A DNA stretch of 64,000 nt from Azophilus sp965199705 (GTDB lineage Bacteria > Pseudomonadota > Gammaproteobacteria > Pseudomonadales > Azotimanducaceae): assembly GCA_965199705.1 (NCBI GenBank), contig OZ241359.1:2903633-2967632 (forward strand). The letters run 5' to 3'. The notes under the pieces are model-generated. The model was not told where the DNA came from. It saw only the letters and a program-made list of their open reading frames with translations, and made no database searches. Made by a program: the position numbers and the translations under genes. Numbering within the stretch: the first letter of the stretch is position 1; every line of letters begins with the position of its first letter. Positions 8,536-17,501 of the stretch are shown here, in pieces.

Positions 8536-10035
8536 GTGATTCCCCTGTACACCAGCGCAGAGTGCCGGGCGCTTGATCGGTTGATGATCGCGCAACAGGG
8601 CGTTACCGGCTTCTCTCTCATGCAGCGTGCCGGGCAGGCTGCCTTCGACCTGCTCGCCCACAGGTGGCCGGAGGCGGCCAGGATCACCGTGTTTTGCGGC
8701 AAGGGCAACAATGCTGGAGACGGCTACGTGGTCGCCGGCCTCGCCAGAAAGTCGGGATTGCGCGCAGAGGTTCGGCAGATCGGGCCGGATGCGCTGCGCG
8801 GTGATGCGGCGGAAGCGGTCCGATTCGCACGGGCGGCAGGCGTGCCCATTCATCACAAGGCAGACATGCCGACACAAGGCCTGATTGTCGATGCGCTGCT
8901 GGGCACTGGTCTCAATGGCGCGCCGCGGGCGCCCTGGTCAGAGGTCATCAACGCAATCAATGCAAGCGAGCGACCGGTGTTGTCTCTGGATCTGCCCAGC
9001 GGCGTCGATGCGGGGACCGGCTGCGCGCCTGGCGCGGCGGTGCGCGCCGACTGCACGATTTCCTTTATTGGCCACAAACTCGGGCTGCACACGGGCCGTG
9101 GCCGGTCGCTTCGCGGCGCCCTGATCCATGGCGACCTGAATGCGGACGCCAGCCTGTTCACGCAGATTCCCGGCTGTCCGCTCCTGCGTTTCGACGCGCA
9201 AGCGTTTCCCGAACTGCCCCTGGACGGACACAAGCACCGCCTGGGGCATCTGGTTGTGGCAGGAGGTGACCGCAACATGGGCGGCGCGCCGCTGCTGGCC
9301 GCCGAGGCAGCGCTGCGCTGCGGCACAGGGCTGGTAAGCGTGCTTGCCCACAACCGTCATCATGCGGCCATTCTGGCCCGGCGCCCGGAACTGATGCTGG
9401 CGGACGCCGACGACCCGGAAGAACGCAATGCCCTGCTGGCACGGGCGAGCGCCATCACACTCGGGCCGGGGCTGGGTCGGAGAGCCTGGGGCGCAACGCT
9501 GGCAGAAGCGGCGCTGGCGGCACAAAAGCCGACGCTGATCGATGCCGATGGTTTACGCTGGTTGGCGCAAACCGCAGATACGCAGGTCAATGAGGAAACC
9601 AGTACGCCCGACGCACGCCAGGACGACGTCGACTCGCAAACCGAACGGATTATCACGCCACATCCAGGTGAGGCAGCAGCGCTTCTGGGCGCCCGCATCG
9701 CGGATGTGGAAGCCGACCGGCCTGGCGCTGCCCGCACGCTCGCGGCCAGATTTCAGGCGGTTGCGGTGCTCAAGGGGCCGGGCAGCCTCTGCGCTGGCCA
9801 GCAGCTGCTCGGTGTCTGCGACCACGGCAATCCGGGCATGGCCAGCGCTGGCATGGGTGATGTGCTGGCCGGCGTTATCGGCGGCTTGCTGGCGCAGGGT
9901 CTGGCGCCTGAGAGGGCGGCGACGCTCGGCGTTTGCCTGCATGGTCGGGCAGCCGATCTGGCAGCCGAGAAGCGCGGCCAGCGCGCGCTCGTGGCAACAG
10001 ACCTGATCGACGCAATCGCCGAGCTGCTTCCATGA
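8536..10035 (+). CDS. nnr: Bifunctional NAD(P)HX epimerase / ADP-dependent dehydratase
   Basis: This enzyme repairs hydrated NADH and NADPH: the N-terminal YjeF_N domain epimerises the R and S forms, and the C-terminal ribokinase-like domain dehydrates the S form using ADP. The first domain shows GKGNNAGDGYVVAGLARK and LSLDLPSGVDAGTG. The second shows GHKHRLGHLVVAGG, GPGLGR, KGPGSL and GNPGMASAGMGDVLAG. The 499-residue length is normal. Translation begins at GTG 8536, directly after a TATAAT box. Its stop overlaps the tsaE start (ATGA), as is common for this operon. Confidence 0.95.
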   Translation: MIPLYTSAECRALDRLMIAQQGVTGFSLMQRAGQAAFDLLAHRWPEAARITVFCGKGNNAGDGYVVAGLARKSGLRAEVRQIGPDALRGDAAEAVRFARAAGVPIHHKADMPTQGLIVDALLGTGLNGAPRAPWSEVINAINASERPVLSLDLPSGVDAGTGCAPGAAVRADCTISFIGHKLGLHTGRGRSLRGALIHGDLNADASLFTQIPGCPLLRFDAQAFPELPLDGHKHRLGHLVVAGGDRNMGGAPLLAAEAALRCGTGLVSVLAHNRHHAAILARRPELMLADADDPEERNALLARASAITLGPGLGRRAWGATLAEAALAAQKPTLIDADGLRWLAQTADTQVNEETSTPDARQDDVDSQTERIITPHPGEAAALLGARIADVEADRPGAARTLAARFQAVAVLKGPGSLCAGQQLLGVCDHGNPGMASAGMGDVLAGVIGGLLAQGLAPERAATLGVCLHGRAADLAAEKRGQRALVATDLIDAIAELLP

Positions 10036-10478
10036 CGCATGCGTCTGTCCAGTCCGACCAACGCTACCTGGCGGACCCGGCGGCGACCCTGGCGCTTGGC
10101 GCCGAATTGGCGGATCTGCTCGCATCGGACTCTGGATACGGCAAGCAAGCGCTGGTGTTCTTGCACGGCGACCTGGGCGCAGGCAAGACTACCCTGGTGC
10201 GTGGCCTGTTGCGCCGGCTTGGCTATCAGGGCGCAGTGAAGAGCCCGACCTATACCCTGGTGGAACCCTACGCCGCCTTGCCCGTTTATCATCTTGATCT
10301 GTACAGAATCGAAGATGACCAGGAACTGGACTTCATCGGCATCGACGAATTGCTCGGTGAGCCAGGCATCAAGCTGGTCGAGTGGCCGGAACGCGGCGCA
10401 CGCCGGCTTCCCGCCCCTGACCTTTCCATAACCCTTGAATTTCAGGGGCCGGGGCGCAGCGCCCGGATTCAGGCGTGA
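10032..10478 (+). CDS. tsaE: tRNA N6-threonylcarbamoyladenosine biosynthesis ATPase TsaE
   Basis: TsaE is the ATPase of the TsaBDE complex that makes t6A37 in ANN-decoding tRNAs. The 148-residue protein has Walker A GDLGAGKTTLVRGLL near residues 46-60, then SPTYTLVEPY, the HLDLYR motif and LVEWPERG, all typical. The frame is open further upstream, but ATG 10032 overlaps the nnr stop and gives family length. It overlaps the amidase gene at GTGA. Confidence 0.95.
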   Translation: MTHASVQSDQRYLADPAATLALGAELADLLASDSGYGKQALVFLHGDLGAGKTTLVRGLLRRLGYQGAVKSPTYTLVEPYAALPVYHLDLYRIEDDQELDFIGIDELLGEPGIKLVEWPERGARRLPAPDLSITLEFQGPGRSARIQA

Positions 10479-11680
10479 AGCAGTTACTGCGCTCGGCCGC
10501 CGCGCCAGGCGGGGGTGTTCCGGTGCGCCTCATCGGTGTTCTGACCGCGCTCTGCCTGCTGACGCTCTGGCAAGTGTCTGCCAAGGCAGGCGTCTTGCAG
10601 AACATCCGCGCCTACGAGGGCCCAGACCACACCCGGGTGGTGCTGGACACCGACAGCAAGGCGGACTACACGTTGATGCGCTTGGAAAATCCTGACCGCC
10701 TGGTGATCGATCTGCGAAGCACGAATCTGGCCAGCCCGTTCCAGCCGGAAACCAGCAAGGCCATCGGAACGGGCAAGCGGATTGTCAAGCTACGCCGCGC
10801 GGAACATGACGACTTCTATCGTGTGGTTCTGGATCTGCGCCAGTCCTATCCACACAACAGTTTTGAATTGAAACCACTGCCGGGCTATGGTCATCGCCTG
10901 GTCATTGATCTGTTCGACCCGAGCCCTGCCGAACGCACTCCACTGGAACCGGGCAAGCTGATCATCGCCGTGGATGCCGGACACGGCGGCGAGGACCCGG
11001 GCGCGATTGGTCCCAATCGGCTGTACGAGAAGCAGGTGGTCTTGTCCATGGCGCGCAAGCTGGCCGACCGCTTCAACCGCACCCCCGGCTACAGGGCCGT
11101 GCTCATTCGCACGGGCGACTATTACGTTCCCCTGCGCAAACGCGCCAGGCTCGCCCGAGACCACAAGGCCAACCTGTTCCTGTCGTTGCACGCCGACGCC
11201 TTTCGTGACTCGCGGGTGCATGGCGCTTCTGTGTTCATGCTGTCGGAGAAGGGCGCAGACAGTGAGTCAGCGCGCGCCAAGCGGGAAAACCTGGCGGACC
11301 TCAACGGCGGCGTTGACGTGGTGCGCCTCGACGACAAGCCGGACCCCCTGCGGCAGGTGCTGATCGACAAGTCCATCGAGGGCTACCGCCTGACCAGCCA
11401 CGAGGTCGGCGAGGAGATCCTGACGGAACTCGACAAGGTCACCAGCCTGCACAAGAAACAGATCGGCCACGCCGCATTTGCCGTGCTCAAGATCGTGGAT
11501 GCGCCCGGCCTTCTCATCGAAACCGGCTTCATCACCAACCCGAGAGAGGCGCGCAAGCTGAATCAGAAGGAACATCAGGACCGGATAGTCACCGCCATCC
11601 ACAGGGGCGTTGTGCGCTACTGGAAAGAGAACCCGATGCCCGGCATCGCGCTGGCCGCTGCTGCGCCCATCCGCCCATGA
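10475..11680 (+). CDS. amiC: N-acetylmuramoyl-L-alanine amidase with AMIN domain
   Basis: AmiB/AmiC-type zinc amidases cleave septal peptidoglycan during daughter-cell separation. A hydrophobic export signal lies at about residues 18-34, ending near SAKAG. An AMIN domain (targeting to peptidoglycan or septum) follows, and an Amidase_3 domain covers about residues 165-385, with DAGHGGEDPGAIG, LSLHADAF and the catalytic-Glu motif LLIETGFITNP. No LysM repeat is present at the end, which favours AmiC-like over AmiB-like; the symbol is tentative. It starts at GTG inside the tsaE stop and overlaps mutL at ATGA. Confidence 0.9.
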   Translation: MKQLLRSAAAPGGGVPVRLIGVLTALCLLTLWQVSAKAGVLQNIRAYEGPDHTRVVLDTDSKADYTLMRLENPDRLVIDLRSTNLASPFQPETSKAIGTGKRIVKLRRAEHDDFYRVVLDLRQSYPHNSFELKPLPGYGHRLVIDLFDPSPAERTPLEPGKLIIAVDAGHGGEDPGAIGPNRLYEKQVVLSMARKLADRFNRTPGYRAVLIRTGDYYVPLRKRARLARDHKANLFLSLHADAFRDSRVHGASVFMLSEKGADSESARAKRENLADLNGGVDVVRLDDKPDPLRQVLIDKSIEGYRLTSHEVGEEILTELDKVTSLHKKQIGHAAFAVLKIVDAPGLLIETGFITNPREARKLNQKEHQDRIVTAIHRGVVRYWKENPMPGIALAAAAPIRP

Positions 11681-13440
11681 GTCGCCCGATCACCCTGCTA
11701 CCGCTGCGCGTCGCCAATCAGATTGCCGCGGGTGAAGTGGTCGAGGGTCCGGCCTCGATCGTCAAGGAATTGGTCGAAAACAGCCTTGATGCGGGCGCCC
11801 GTAACGTTAGCGTGCGCATCGAAAGCGGTGGGGTGAAGCGCATCCAGGTGCGTGATGATGGCCATGGCATCGCCCGTGCGGACCTGCCAATGGCGGTGCG
11901 CCGGCACGCCACCAGCAAGATCGCAGACGCCGAAGACCTGTTGCGCATAGATACGCTGGGGTTTCGCGGCGAGGCACTGGCCAGTGTGGCATCGGTTTCG
12001 CGACTGACGCTCACAAGCCGCACGGCCAGTCAGGATCAGGCCTGGCAGTTGCGCATTCGCGGCGGTGGCGAGGTGGAGGAGGGTCCAGCGGCGCACCCCG
12101 TTGGCGCCACAGTCGAGGCCGAAGACCTGTTCTTCAACACGCCGGCCAGGCGCAAGTTCCTGAAATCCGAACGCACGGAAACACAGCGCGTCATTGATGT
12201 CCTGCATCGGCTCGCACTGGCGCACTTCGAGACCCGCTTCGACTATGACCTGGGCGGCAGGACGGTCGCATTGCCAGCAGGCGCGCCGACGGGTCGGATC
12301 ACGCCGCTCCTGGGCAAGGACTTTCTGCGCCGCTGCCTGACGCTCGATGAACAATCCGGCAGCCTGTCCCTGTCCGGCTGGGTGGCCCTGCCGACACTCT
12401 CCCGCCGTCGAGCGGACAAGCAGTTTTTCTTCGTCAACGGACGAGCGGTGCAGGACCGGATGATCGGCCAGGCGGTGCGCCAAGCCTACCGGGATGTGCT
12501 GTTTCAGGGCCGCCAGCCGGTATTCGTTCTGTATCTGCGGGTGAATCCGGGCGACCTGGATGTCAATGTACATCCCACCAAGCATGAAGTTCGGTTCCGC
12601 CGAGCGCGGGATGTACGGGATTTCATATTCGCAACGCTCAATCGGGACCTGCGCGATGTGCGCCCGGGGGAGACATCAGCGCCTGGCGCAGCCAGCTTCA
12701 GGGCGGACCCTGCGCCCGCTCACCGTTCATCCACGGCGCCGCCTGTGCGTCAGGGCGGACTTGCCCTGCCCGTCGAGCGCGCCGGTGGCCAGATGCTCAT
12801 GGCCGCCGAAGCCATCGCCACCTATGAAGAGCGATCCGAAGCCGCAAGCACAGATCTGCCGCCGCTCGGATACGCCGTCGGGCAACTGCACGGCGTTTAC
12901 ATCCTGGCGCAGAATCGGGACGGCCTGGTGATTGTGGATATGCACGCGGCGCATGAACGAATCACCTACGAAAAGATGAAGCGGGCTCTGGACGAGTCCG
13001 GTCTCGCCGCCCAGCAGCTATTGACGCCGCTGACTCTGGAAGTCAGCGAAGCGGAAGCGGAGATTGCCGAGTCGGCAGCGGAAACCCTGGCCAGCCTCGG
13101 TCTGGATATCACCCGCACCGGCCCTGCCAGCGTGTCCGTTCGAGCCGTGCCCGCTCTGCTGGCGAAGGGCGACATGCAGCAGCTGGCGGCCGATGTGCTG
13201 GCCGAGCTGCTCGAAGGGCAGGTCGGTCAGGAGATTATCAACCGCCGTGACGACCTCCTCGCCTGCATGAGTTGCCATGCTGCAGTGCGCGCCAACCGAC
13301 AACTGACGCTGGCGGAGATGAACGCACTGCTGCGGGACATGGAGCAGACAGAAAACGCCGAGCAATGCAATCACGGCCGCCCCACCTACCTGGTGCAAGG
13401 CCTCAAGGAGCTTGACGCGCAATTTCTTCGCGGCCAGTGA
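11677..13440 (+). CDS. mutL: DNA mismatch repair protein MutL
   Basis: MutL couples MutS mismatch recognition to strand incision. The N-terminal GHKL ATPase motifs are complete: ELVENSLDAGA, DDGHGIA, TLGFRGEALASV and FFNTPARRKFLK. The C-terminal dimerisation part carries DMHAAHERITYE, matching the metal-binding endonuclease pattern DQHA(X)2E(X)4E except Met for Gln, and CNHGRPTY. This suggests a MutL with its own nicking activity, as in bacteria without MutH. The 587-residue gene overlaps its neighbours on both sides by 4 bases. Confidence 0.96.
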   Translation: MSRPITLLPLRVANQIAAGEVVEGPASIVKELVENSLDAGARNVSVRIESGGVKRIQVRDDGHGIARADLPMAVRRHATSKIADAEDLLRIDTLGFRGEALASVASVSRLTLTSRTASQDQAWQLRIRGGGEVEEGPAAHPVGATVEAEDLFFNTPARRKFLKSERTETQRVIDVLHRLALAHFETRFDYDLGGRTVALPAGAPTGRITPLLGKDFLRRCLTLDEQSGSLSLSGWVALPTLSRRRADKQFFFVNGRAVQDRMIGQAVRQAYRDVLFQGRQPVFVLYLRVNPGDLDVNVHPTKHEVRFRRARDVRDFIFATLNRDLRDVRPGETSAPGAASFRADPAPAHRSSTAPPVRQGGLALPVERAGGQMLMAAEAIATYEERSEAASTDLPPLGYAVGQLHGVYILAQNRDGLVIVDMHAAHERITYEKMKRALDESGLAAQQLLTPLTLEVSEAEAEIAESAAETLASLGLDITRTGPASVSVRAVPALLAKGDMQQLAADVLAELLEGQVGQEIINRRDDLLACMSCHAAVRANRQLTLAEMNALLRDMEQTENAEQCNHGRPTYLVQGLKELDAQFLRGQ

Positions 13441-14363
13441 TCGTTCTGCTGCTTGGACCCACCGCCACCGGCAAGACCGATCTGGCGACTAGCCTGGCCG
13501 AGCAGCTGCCCTGCCATCTCATCAGCATGGACGCCACTCAGGTGTATCGAGGGCTGGATATAGGCTCGGCCAAGCCGTCACCGGCGCTACGGGCACAGCA
13601 TCCTCACGCGCTTGTCGATATCCGGGACCCGGCCGAGCGCTACTCGGCGGCAGAGTTCCTTGCCGATGCCGACCGAGAGGCGCAAAAGGCGCTGGCAGCC
13701 GAAAAGCTGCCAGTATTGGTGGGTGGGAGCATGCTCTATGCGCGCGCCTTCCGCGATGGCCTGGCGCGTCTGCCGGCCGCGAGCCCGGCGGTTCGCGCCA
13801 GTATCGAGGACCAGGCTCAACAATTCGGCTGGGAGCAACTGCACGCGCGGCTCGCCGAGGTGGACCCGGATGCTGCGGCCCGCATTCATCCGCGCAACTC
13901 GATCCGGATTCAGCGCGCGTTGGAGGTATGGCAGACGTCCGGCAAGCCGATTTCAGCCTGGTGGGCCAAGGACTCCGGCAAGCCGGCGGCAGAGCGACTG
14001 GGCGCCGACCTGGTGGAGTTTGCGCTGATGCCGCGGGACCGCGCTGCCTTGCACCAACGTATCGAGACGCGGTTTGACGCCATGCTTGCCGCCGGGTTCA
14101 GGGACGAGGTGCTGGCGCTGCGCCGACGCGGTGACCTGCACGACGGCCTGCCCGCCATCCGCTCCGTAGGGTACCGACAAATGTGGCATCATCTTGCACG
14201 GGATTATGGAACTGAGGTCATGCGCAGCAAGGCGCTGGCTGCGACCCGGCAGTTGGCCAGGCGACAGCTCACCTGGCTGCGACGCTGGCCCTGGGCGTGC
14301 AAGCTGACCGCAAACAGAACCGAGGACAGGATTCGTGCGATTCTCGAGCGGCTTGGCGCATGA
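13437..14363 (+). CDS. miaA: tRNA dimethylallyltransferase
   Basis: MiaA adds a dimethylallyl group to A37 of tRNAs reading UNN codons. The P-loop GPTATGKTDLA is at residues 7-17, then DATQVYRGLDIGSAKPS, the VGGSMLYARAF segment, RNSIRIQRALEVW and, late in the protein, RQLARRQLTWLRRW. It begins at GTG within the mutL stop (GTGA). The following hfq gene is 61 bases downstream, the standard miaA-hfq pairing. Confidence 0.96.
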   Translation: MIVLLLGPTATGKTDLATSLAEQLPCHLISMDATQVYRGLDIGSAKPSPALRAQHPHALVDIRDPAERYSAAEFLADADREAQKALAAEKLPVLVGGSMLYARAFRDGLARLPAASPAVRASIEDQAQQFGWEQLHARLAEVDPDAAARIHPRNSIRIQRALEVWQTSGKPISAWWAKDSGKPAAERLGADLVEFALMPRDRAALHQRIETRFDAMLAAGFRDEVLALRRRGDLHDGLPAIRSVGYRQMWHHLARDYGTEVMRSKALAATRQLARRQLTWLRRWPWACKLTANRTEDRIRAILERLGA

Positions 14364-14424
14364 CCCGGTTTCCATCGTCATACATCCAGTTTCACATCCA
14401 CATCTACAACATAGGGAGATCCCG

Positions 14425-14691
14425 GTGTCACGCGGACCCGTAATTCAAGACCCTTACCTGAACACGCTGCGCAAGGAAGGCATGGCCGTATCCGTTTATC
14501 TGGTCAATGGCATAAAGCTGCAAGGCACGATCGAAGGCTTTGACCAATTCGTCGTGCTATTGCGCAATTCCGTGTCGCAGATGATTTACAAGCACGCCAT
14601 ATCGACGATTGTGCCCAGCCGCAGGGTTGTCCTGGCGAACGACGACATTCAGGAGCCACACTTTGCCGGATCGGTTCAGGCCGGCGCCTGA
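14425..14691 (+). CDS. hfq: RNA chaperone Hfq
   Basis: Hfq is the hexameric Sm-like protein that pairs small RNAs with mRNAs. The Sm1 motif NGIKLQGTIEGFDQFVVLL and Sm2 motif YKHAISTIVPSR are intact; the C-terminal tail is short. GTG 14425 is chosen because AGGGAG lies at 14412-14417 and the protein then opens like other Hfqs (SRGPVIQDPYLNTLRKEG), giving 88 residues. The open frame reaches further upstream but that part overlaps miaA and is not conserved. The 3' end overlaps hflX by 29 bases. Confidence 0.96.
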   Translation: MSRGPVIQDPYLNTLRKEGMAVSVYLVNGIKLQGTIEGFDQFVVLLRNSVSQMIYKHAISTIVPSRRVVLANDDIQEPHFAGSVQAGA

Positions 14692-15970
14692 CGCACAGGA
14701 TCGGGAAGAGGCTGGCAAGCCAGTCAAGAGCCTCTTTCTGGATCGACGCTCGGTTGGCGAGCGGGCGCTGCTGCTGCACCCGATCCTGGAGCAGACGCCG
14801 ACGCCTGATGCGGCCGAGACCATCTCCCTGGCGGAATCGGCTGGCATGACGCTCGCCGGACGGTTTACCGCAAAGAGGCGTACCGCGCATGCGCGCTGGC
14901 TGCTCGGCCCCGGCAAACTGGATGAAGTGCGGGCGCAGCTGCTTGAGACGGGCGCTGATCTGCTGCTGATAAACGGCGACCTCACGGCGAGCCAGGAACG
15001 CAACCTGGAACAGGCGTTGCGATGCCGAGTGATGAGCCGGGAAGAGTTGATCCTGCTGATCTTCGCCCGTCGCGCTCGATCTTCCGAGGGCCAGCTGCAA
15101 GTCGCCCTGGCGCAACTGAACCATGCGCGAACCCGGCTGGTGCGCGGCTGGTCTCACCTGGACCGACAAAGGGGCGGCATCGGCTTGCGCGGCGCCGGTG
15201 AGAAGCAGGTGGAACTGGATCAGCGCCTGCTGGAGGCGCGCCTCAAGACCACCCGTGCCCGTCTGGCGCAGGTCACCCGATCTCGGCAACTCGGACGCCG
15301 GCGACGGCATCGCTCCGGCGCACGGGCCATCGCCCTGGTCGGCTACGCCAATGCCGGCAAGTCTTCCCTGTTCAATGCCCTGACCGACGCCAGGGTCGCC
15401 GCTGAAGACCGGCCCTTCGCCACCCTGGATCCGACGCTGCGCAAACTGGCCATCGACGGCGCCGGGGATCTGGTGCTGGCCGATACGGTGGGCTTCGTCA
15501 GCCATCTCCCGCATTGCCTGATCGAGGCGTTCAAGGCAACGCTGGAAGAAGTGAGTCAGGCCGATCTCCTGATACACGTGCTGGATGGCACGACACCGCT
15601 GGAGGAGCGCGCCGAGGCCGTCGAGCAGGTGTTGCAGCAGATCGATGCCGCCCACCTGCCACGCATGGAGGTGGTCAACAAATGCGATCTGGCAGAGGTT
15701 GCCGATGTCGGCCCGAACCGGCTGGGCATCAGCGCGGTGACCGGCCAGGGCCTTGACGTCCTGCGCCGACGCATCGGTGAAGCGCTCGGCGTGCAGCCGG
15801 CCACGGAAGTACATCTGCCGATCTCCGCTGGCCGCTTGCGGGCCTGGCTGTATCAGGTCGGCGCCGTGCTCGCGGAAACGCCGGCCACGGATGGCGGCAG
15901 CCTGCTGCGCATCAAGGGCGACCGCCGCACCCTCGCTCGGCTGCGGCGGGAATTGCAGCCTTTGGTGTAA
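14663..15970 (+). CDS. hflX: Ribosome-associated GTPase HflX
   Basis: HflX splits stalled or heat-damaged 70S ribosomes. The N-terminal HflX domain shows LLGPGKLDEVRAQLLETGAD and LVRGWSHLDRQRGGIGLRG; the G domain has GYANAGKSSLFNALT, the FATLDPTLR switch and ADTVGFVSHLP, then NKCDLAEV and ISAVTGQG. TTG 14663 is proposed as the start, with AGGAG at 14651-14655, giving 435 residues and a 29-base overlap with hfq. hflK and hflC, the usual next genes, are absent. Confidence 0.93.
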   Translation: MPDRFRPAPDAQDREEAGKPVKSLFLDRRSVGERALLLHPILEQTPTPDAAETISLAESAGMTLAGRFTAKRRTAHARWLLGPGKLDEVRAQLLETGADLLLINGDLTASQERNLEQALRCRVMSREELILLIFARRARSSEGQLQVALAQLNHARTRLVRGWSHLDRQRGGIGLRGAGEKQVELDQRLLEARLKTTRARLAQVTRSRQLGRRRRHRSGARAIALVGYANAGKSSLFNALTDARVAAEDRPFATLDPTLRKLAIDGAGDLVLADTVGFVSHLPHCLIEAFKATLEEVSQADLLIHVLDGTTPLEERAEAVEQVLQQIDAAHLPRMEVVNKCDLAEVADVGPNRLGISAVTGQGLDVLRRRIGEALGVQPATEVHLPISAGRLRAWLYQVGAVLAETPATDGGSLLRIKGDRRTLARLRRELQPLV

Positions 15971-16017
15971 TATCCGGGTCACGTTTCCAGAAGACGCCGC
16001 AGGCAGGAGAGGAGGAC

Positions 16018-16851
16018 ATGCCCATCAAGCCAGAAGCCGTTGGCGCCACAGGCGGCCCCTATCCGCGCAGTTGGTCCTCAAGGGATACGCTGCTCTACGC
16101 GGTCGGCATCGGCGCCGGCACGAGCGAGCTCCCCTTCACCACCGAAAATACCCAGAACACGCCACAGCGGGTTTTCCCCACCTTTGCGGTCATCATCGGC
16201 GGCGGCGCGCCGATTGACAAGGTCGGCAGCTTCAATCCCGCGCTCATGGTGCATGGCGAGCAGGGCATCGAACTGCTTGACGAGATTCCGCCAGACGGAG
16301 AAATCGAGAATCGGGGCAGGATTGCCGGCATCTGGGACAAGGGCAACGCTGCCGTGATCGAAATGGAGTCCGAGGGCGTGAATGCAAAAACCGGCAAGCC
16401 ACTGCTGCGCACGCGCTCCACGCTCTTCTGCCGGGGCGAAGGCGGTTGGGGTGGCGAGCGCGGACCATCCGCCAGGGTCGAGTTTCCGGACGCCGCCCCC
16501 ACCCACCAGATCACCTATCAGACACGCGAGGATCAGGCCCTGACCTACCGACTCTCCGGTGATCGAAATCCACTGCATTCGGACCCGGCCTTTGCCGCAA
16601 TGGGCGGCTTCGACAGGCCCATCCTGCACGGCCTGTGTACCTATGGATTCACCGGACGCGCACTCCTGCACACACTCTGCGGCAGTGATCCATCGCGCTT
16701 TCGCAGCATGACCGGGCGTTTCTCCCGACCGGTCATGCCGGGCGATGCGCTCACCGTGTCGATGTGGGTCGATGGCGGCAGGGCGGTGTTCCGCACGTCC
16801 AATCAGGACGGGGCGGTGGTCATCGATCAGGGGGTATGCGCCTTCGACTGA
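16018..16851 (+). CDS. MaoC-family (R)-specific enoyl-CoA hydratase
   Basis: The product resembles two-hot-dog hydratase 2 proteins that hydrate 2-enoyl-CoA to (R)-3-hydroxyacyl-CoA. The C-terminal hot-dog carries the hydratase 2 motif at about residues 177-205 (YRLSGDRNPLHSDPAFAA, then RPILHG), with the expected Asp182 and His187. The N-terminal hot-dog lacks this motif and probably binds the acyl chain. The ATG at 16018 has a strong GGAGAGGAGG ahead. It follows hflX by 47 bases; no other fatty-acid gene is near, so its pathway is unknown. Confidence 0.82.
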   Translation: MPIKPEAVGATGGPYPRSWSSRDTLLYAVGIGAGTSELPFTTENTQNTPQRVFPTFAVIIGGGAPIDKVGSFNPALMVHGEQGIELLDEIPPDGEIENRGRIAGIWDKGNAAVIEMESEGVNAKTGKPLLRTRSTLFCRGEGGWGGERGPSARVEFPDAAPTHQITYQTREDQALTYRLSGDRNPLHSDPAFAAMGGFDRPILHGLCTYGFTGRALLHTLCGSDPSRFRSMTGRFSRPVMPGDALTVSMWVDGGRAVFRTSNQDGAVVIDQGVCAFD

Positions 16852-17012
16852 GGCGTCATTCGGCGTCCGGGCATTTATCAGGGCCTGTTAACGCTATGGG
16901 CGCGGGCGCTGCCGCTGGATCACGGGTCGATGCGCGATTTTCTACTCGACGATGCCCGTTGCCGAGCGCCGAACCAGTATCTGGTGCGCGTGTGGAACGC
17001 GCAAGGGTCCGA

Positions 17013-17420
17013 TCAGCAGCGCTGCCGAGCCGGCAGGATCAGACACAGGCTGGCGCCGTCGGTTGATTCGGCCTGCACCCGATAGCTGCCCGGCGCCACG
17101 GGGCTGATCGTGTAGCTGGCGGCATCGCCTTCAGCCGGCGCCCAGCCAATGGCGGCGGTAATCTCCGCCGCCGTATCAGCCGAGGTCAGGTAGGCGCCCT
17201 GGCGCATGCGAAAGTCTTCCTGAAAGACCTCCAGCGTGCTGATGTTGCGCAGCAGCACCGTTTCCCGGGCCGAATCGACATATCCCTGATAGAGCGGCAG
17301 GGCGATGCCGGCGATGACGCCAACAATCACCAGCGCCAACAGCAACTCGATCAGGCTGAAGCCTGCGTGACTGCTGGCCTGGTTGCTGGCTCGATCACAG
17401 ACTGCGCGGGCCGCAATCAT
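17013..17420 (-). CDS. Type IV prepilin-like protein (PilE/minor pilin type)
   Basis: The class III signal is plain: a 20-residue leader ending in Gly, then FSLIELLLALVIVGVIAGIA, with Glu at +5 for PilD cleavage and N-methylation. The mature part is short, about 115 residues. The start codon, a Shine-Dalgarno-like AGGGG and roughly the first ten leader residues lie inside a copy of the dispersed repeat at 17391-17453, so the native start may have been replaced. An alternative GTG sits one codon upstream. Its C-terminal Cys residues (CLILPARQRC) could form the pilin disulphide loop. It lies downstream of a second prepilin on the same strand. Confidence 0.8.
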   Translation of the reverse strand: MIAARAVCDRASNQASSHAGFSLIELLLALVIVGVIAGIALPLYQGYVDSARETVLLRNISTLEVFQEDFRMRQGAYLTSADTAAEITAAIGWAPAEGDAASYTISPVAPGSYRVQAESTDGASLCLILPARQRC

Positions 17421-17453
17421 CACGGCCCCTGGTGCAATACCCGGGCTGGCGCC
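17391..17453 (-). repeat. Dispersed repeat, copy C (internally deleted)
   Basis: Read on the minus strand, the left part matches the other copies (GCACCAGGGGCCGTGATGAT, then TGCGG). It then jumps directly to GCGCAGTCTGTGATCG, which corresponds to the far end of the long copy at 45531-45697 (GCGCAGTCTGTAATCG). About 100 bases of the longer form are therefore missing here. The ATG of the repeat is the apparent start of the prepilin gene. Just beyond, CATATTCGGGATATG at 17453-17467 is a small inverted repeat. Confidence 0.7.
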
Positions 17454-17501
17454 ATATTCGGGATATGCGGGCTTACGCCATGCGCCGCCCCGCAGCCGCC
17501 G

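Noticed and set aside
14504..15982. 492-codon open frame on the minus strand
   Set aside because: Antisense to hfq and hflX, which are well conserved; no protein family recognised.
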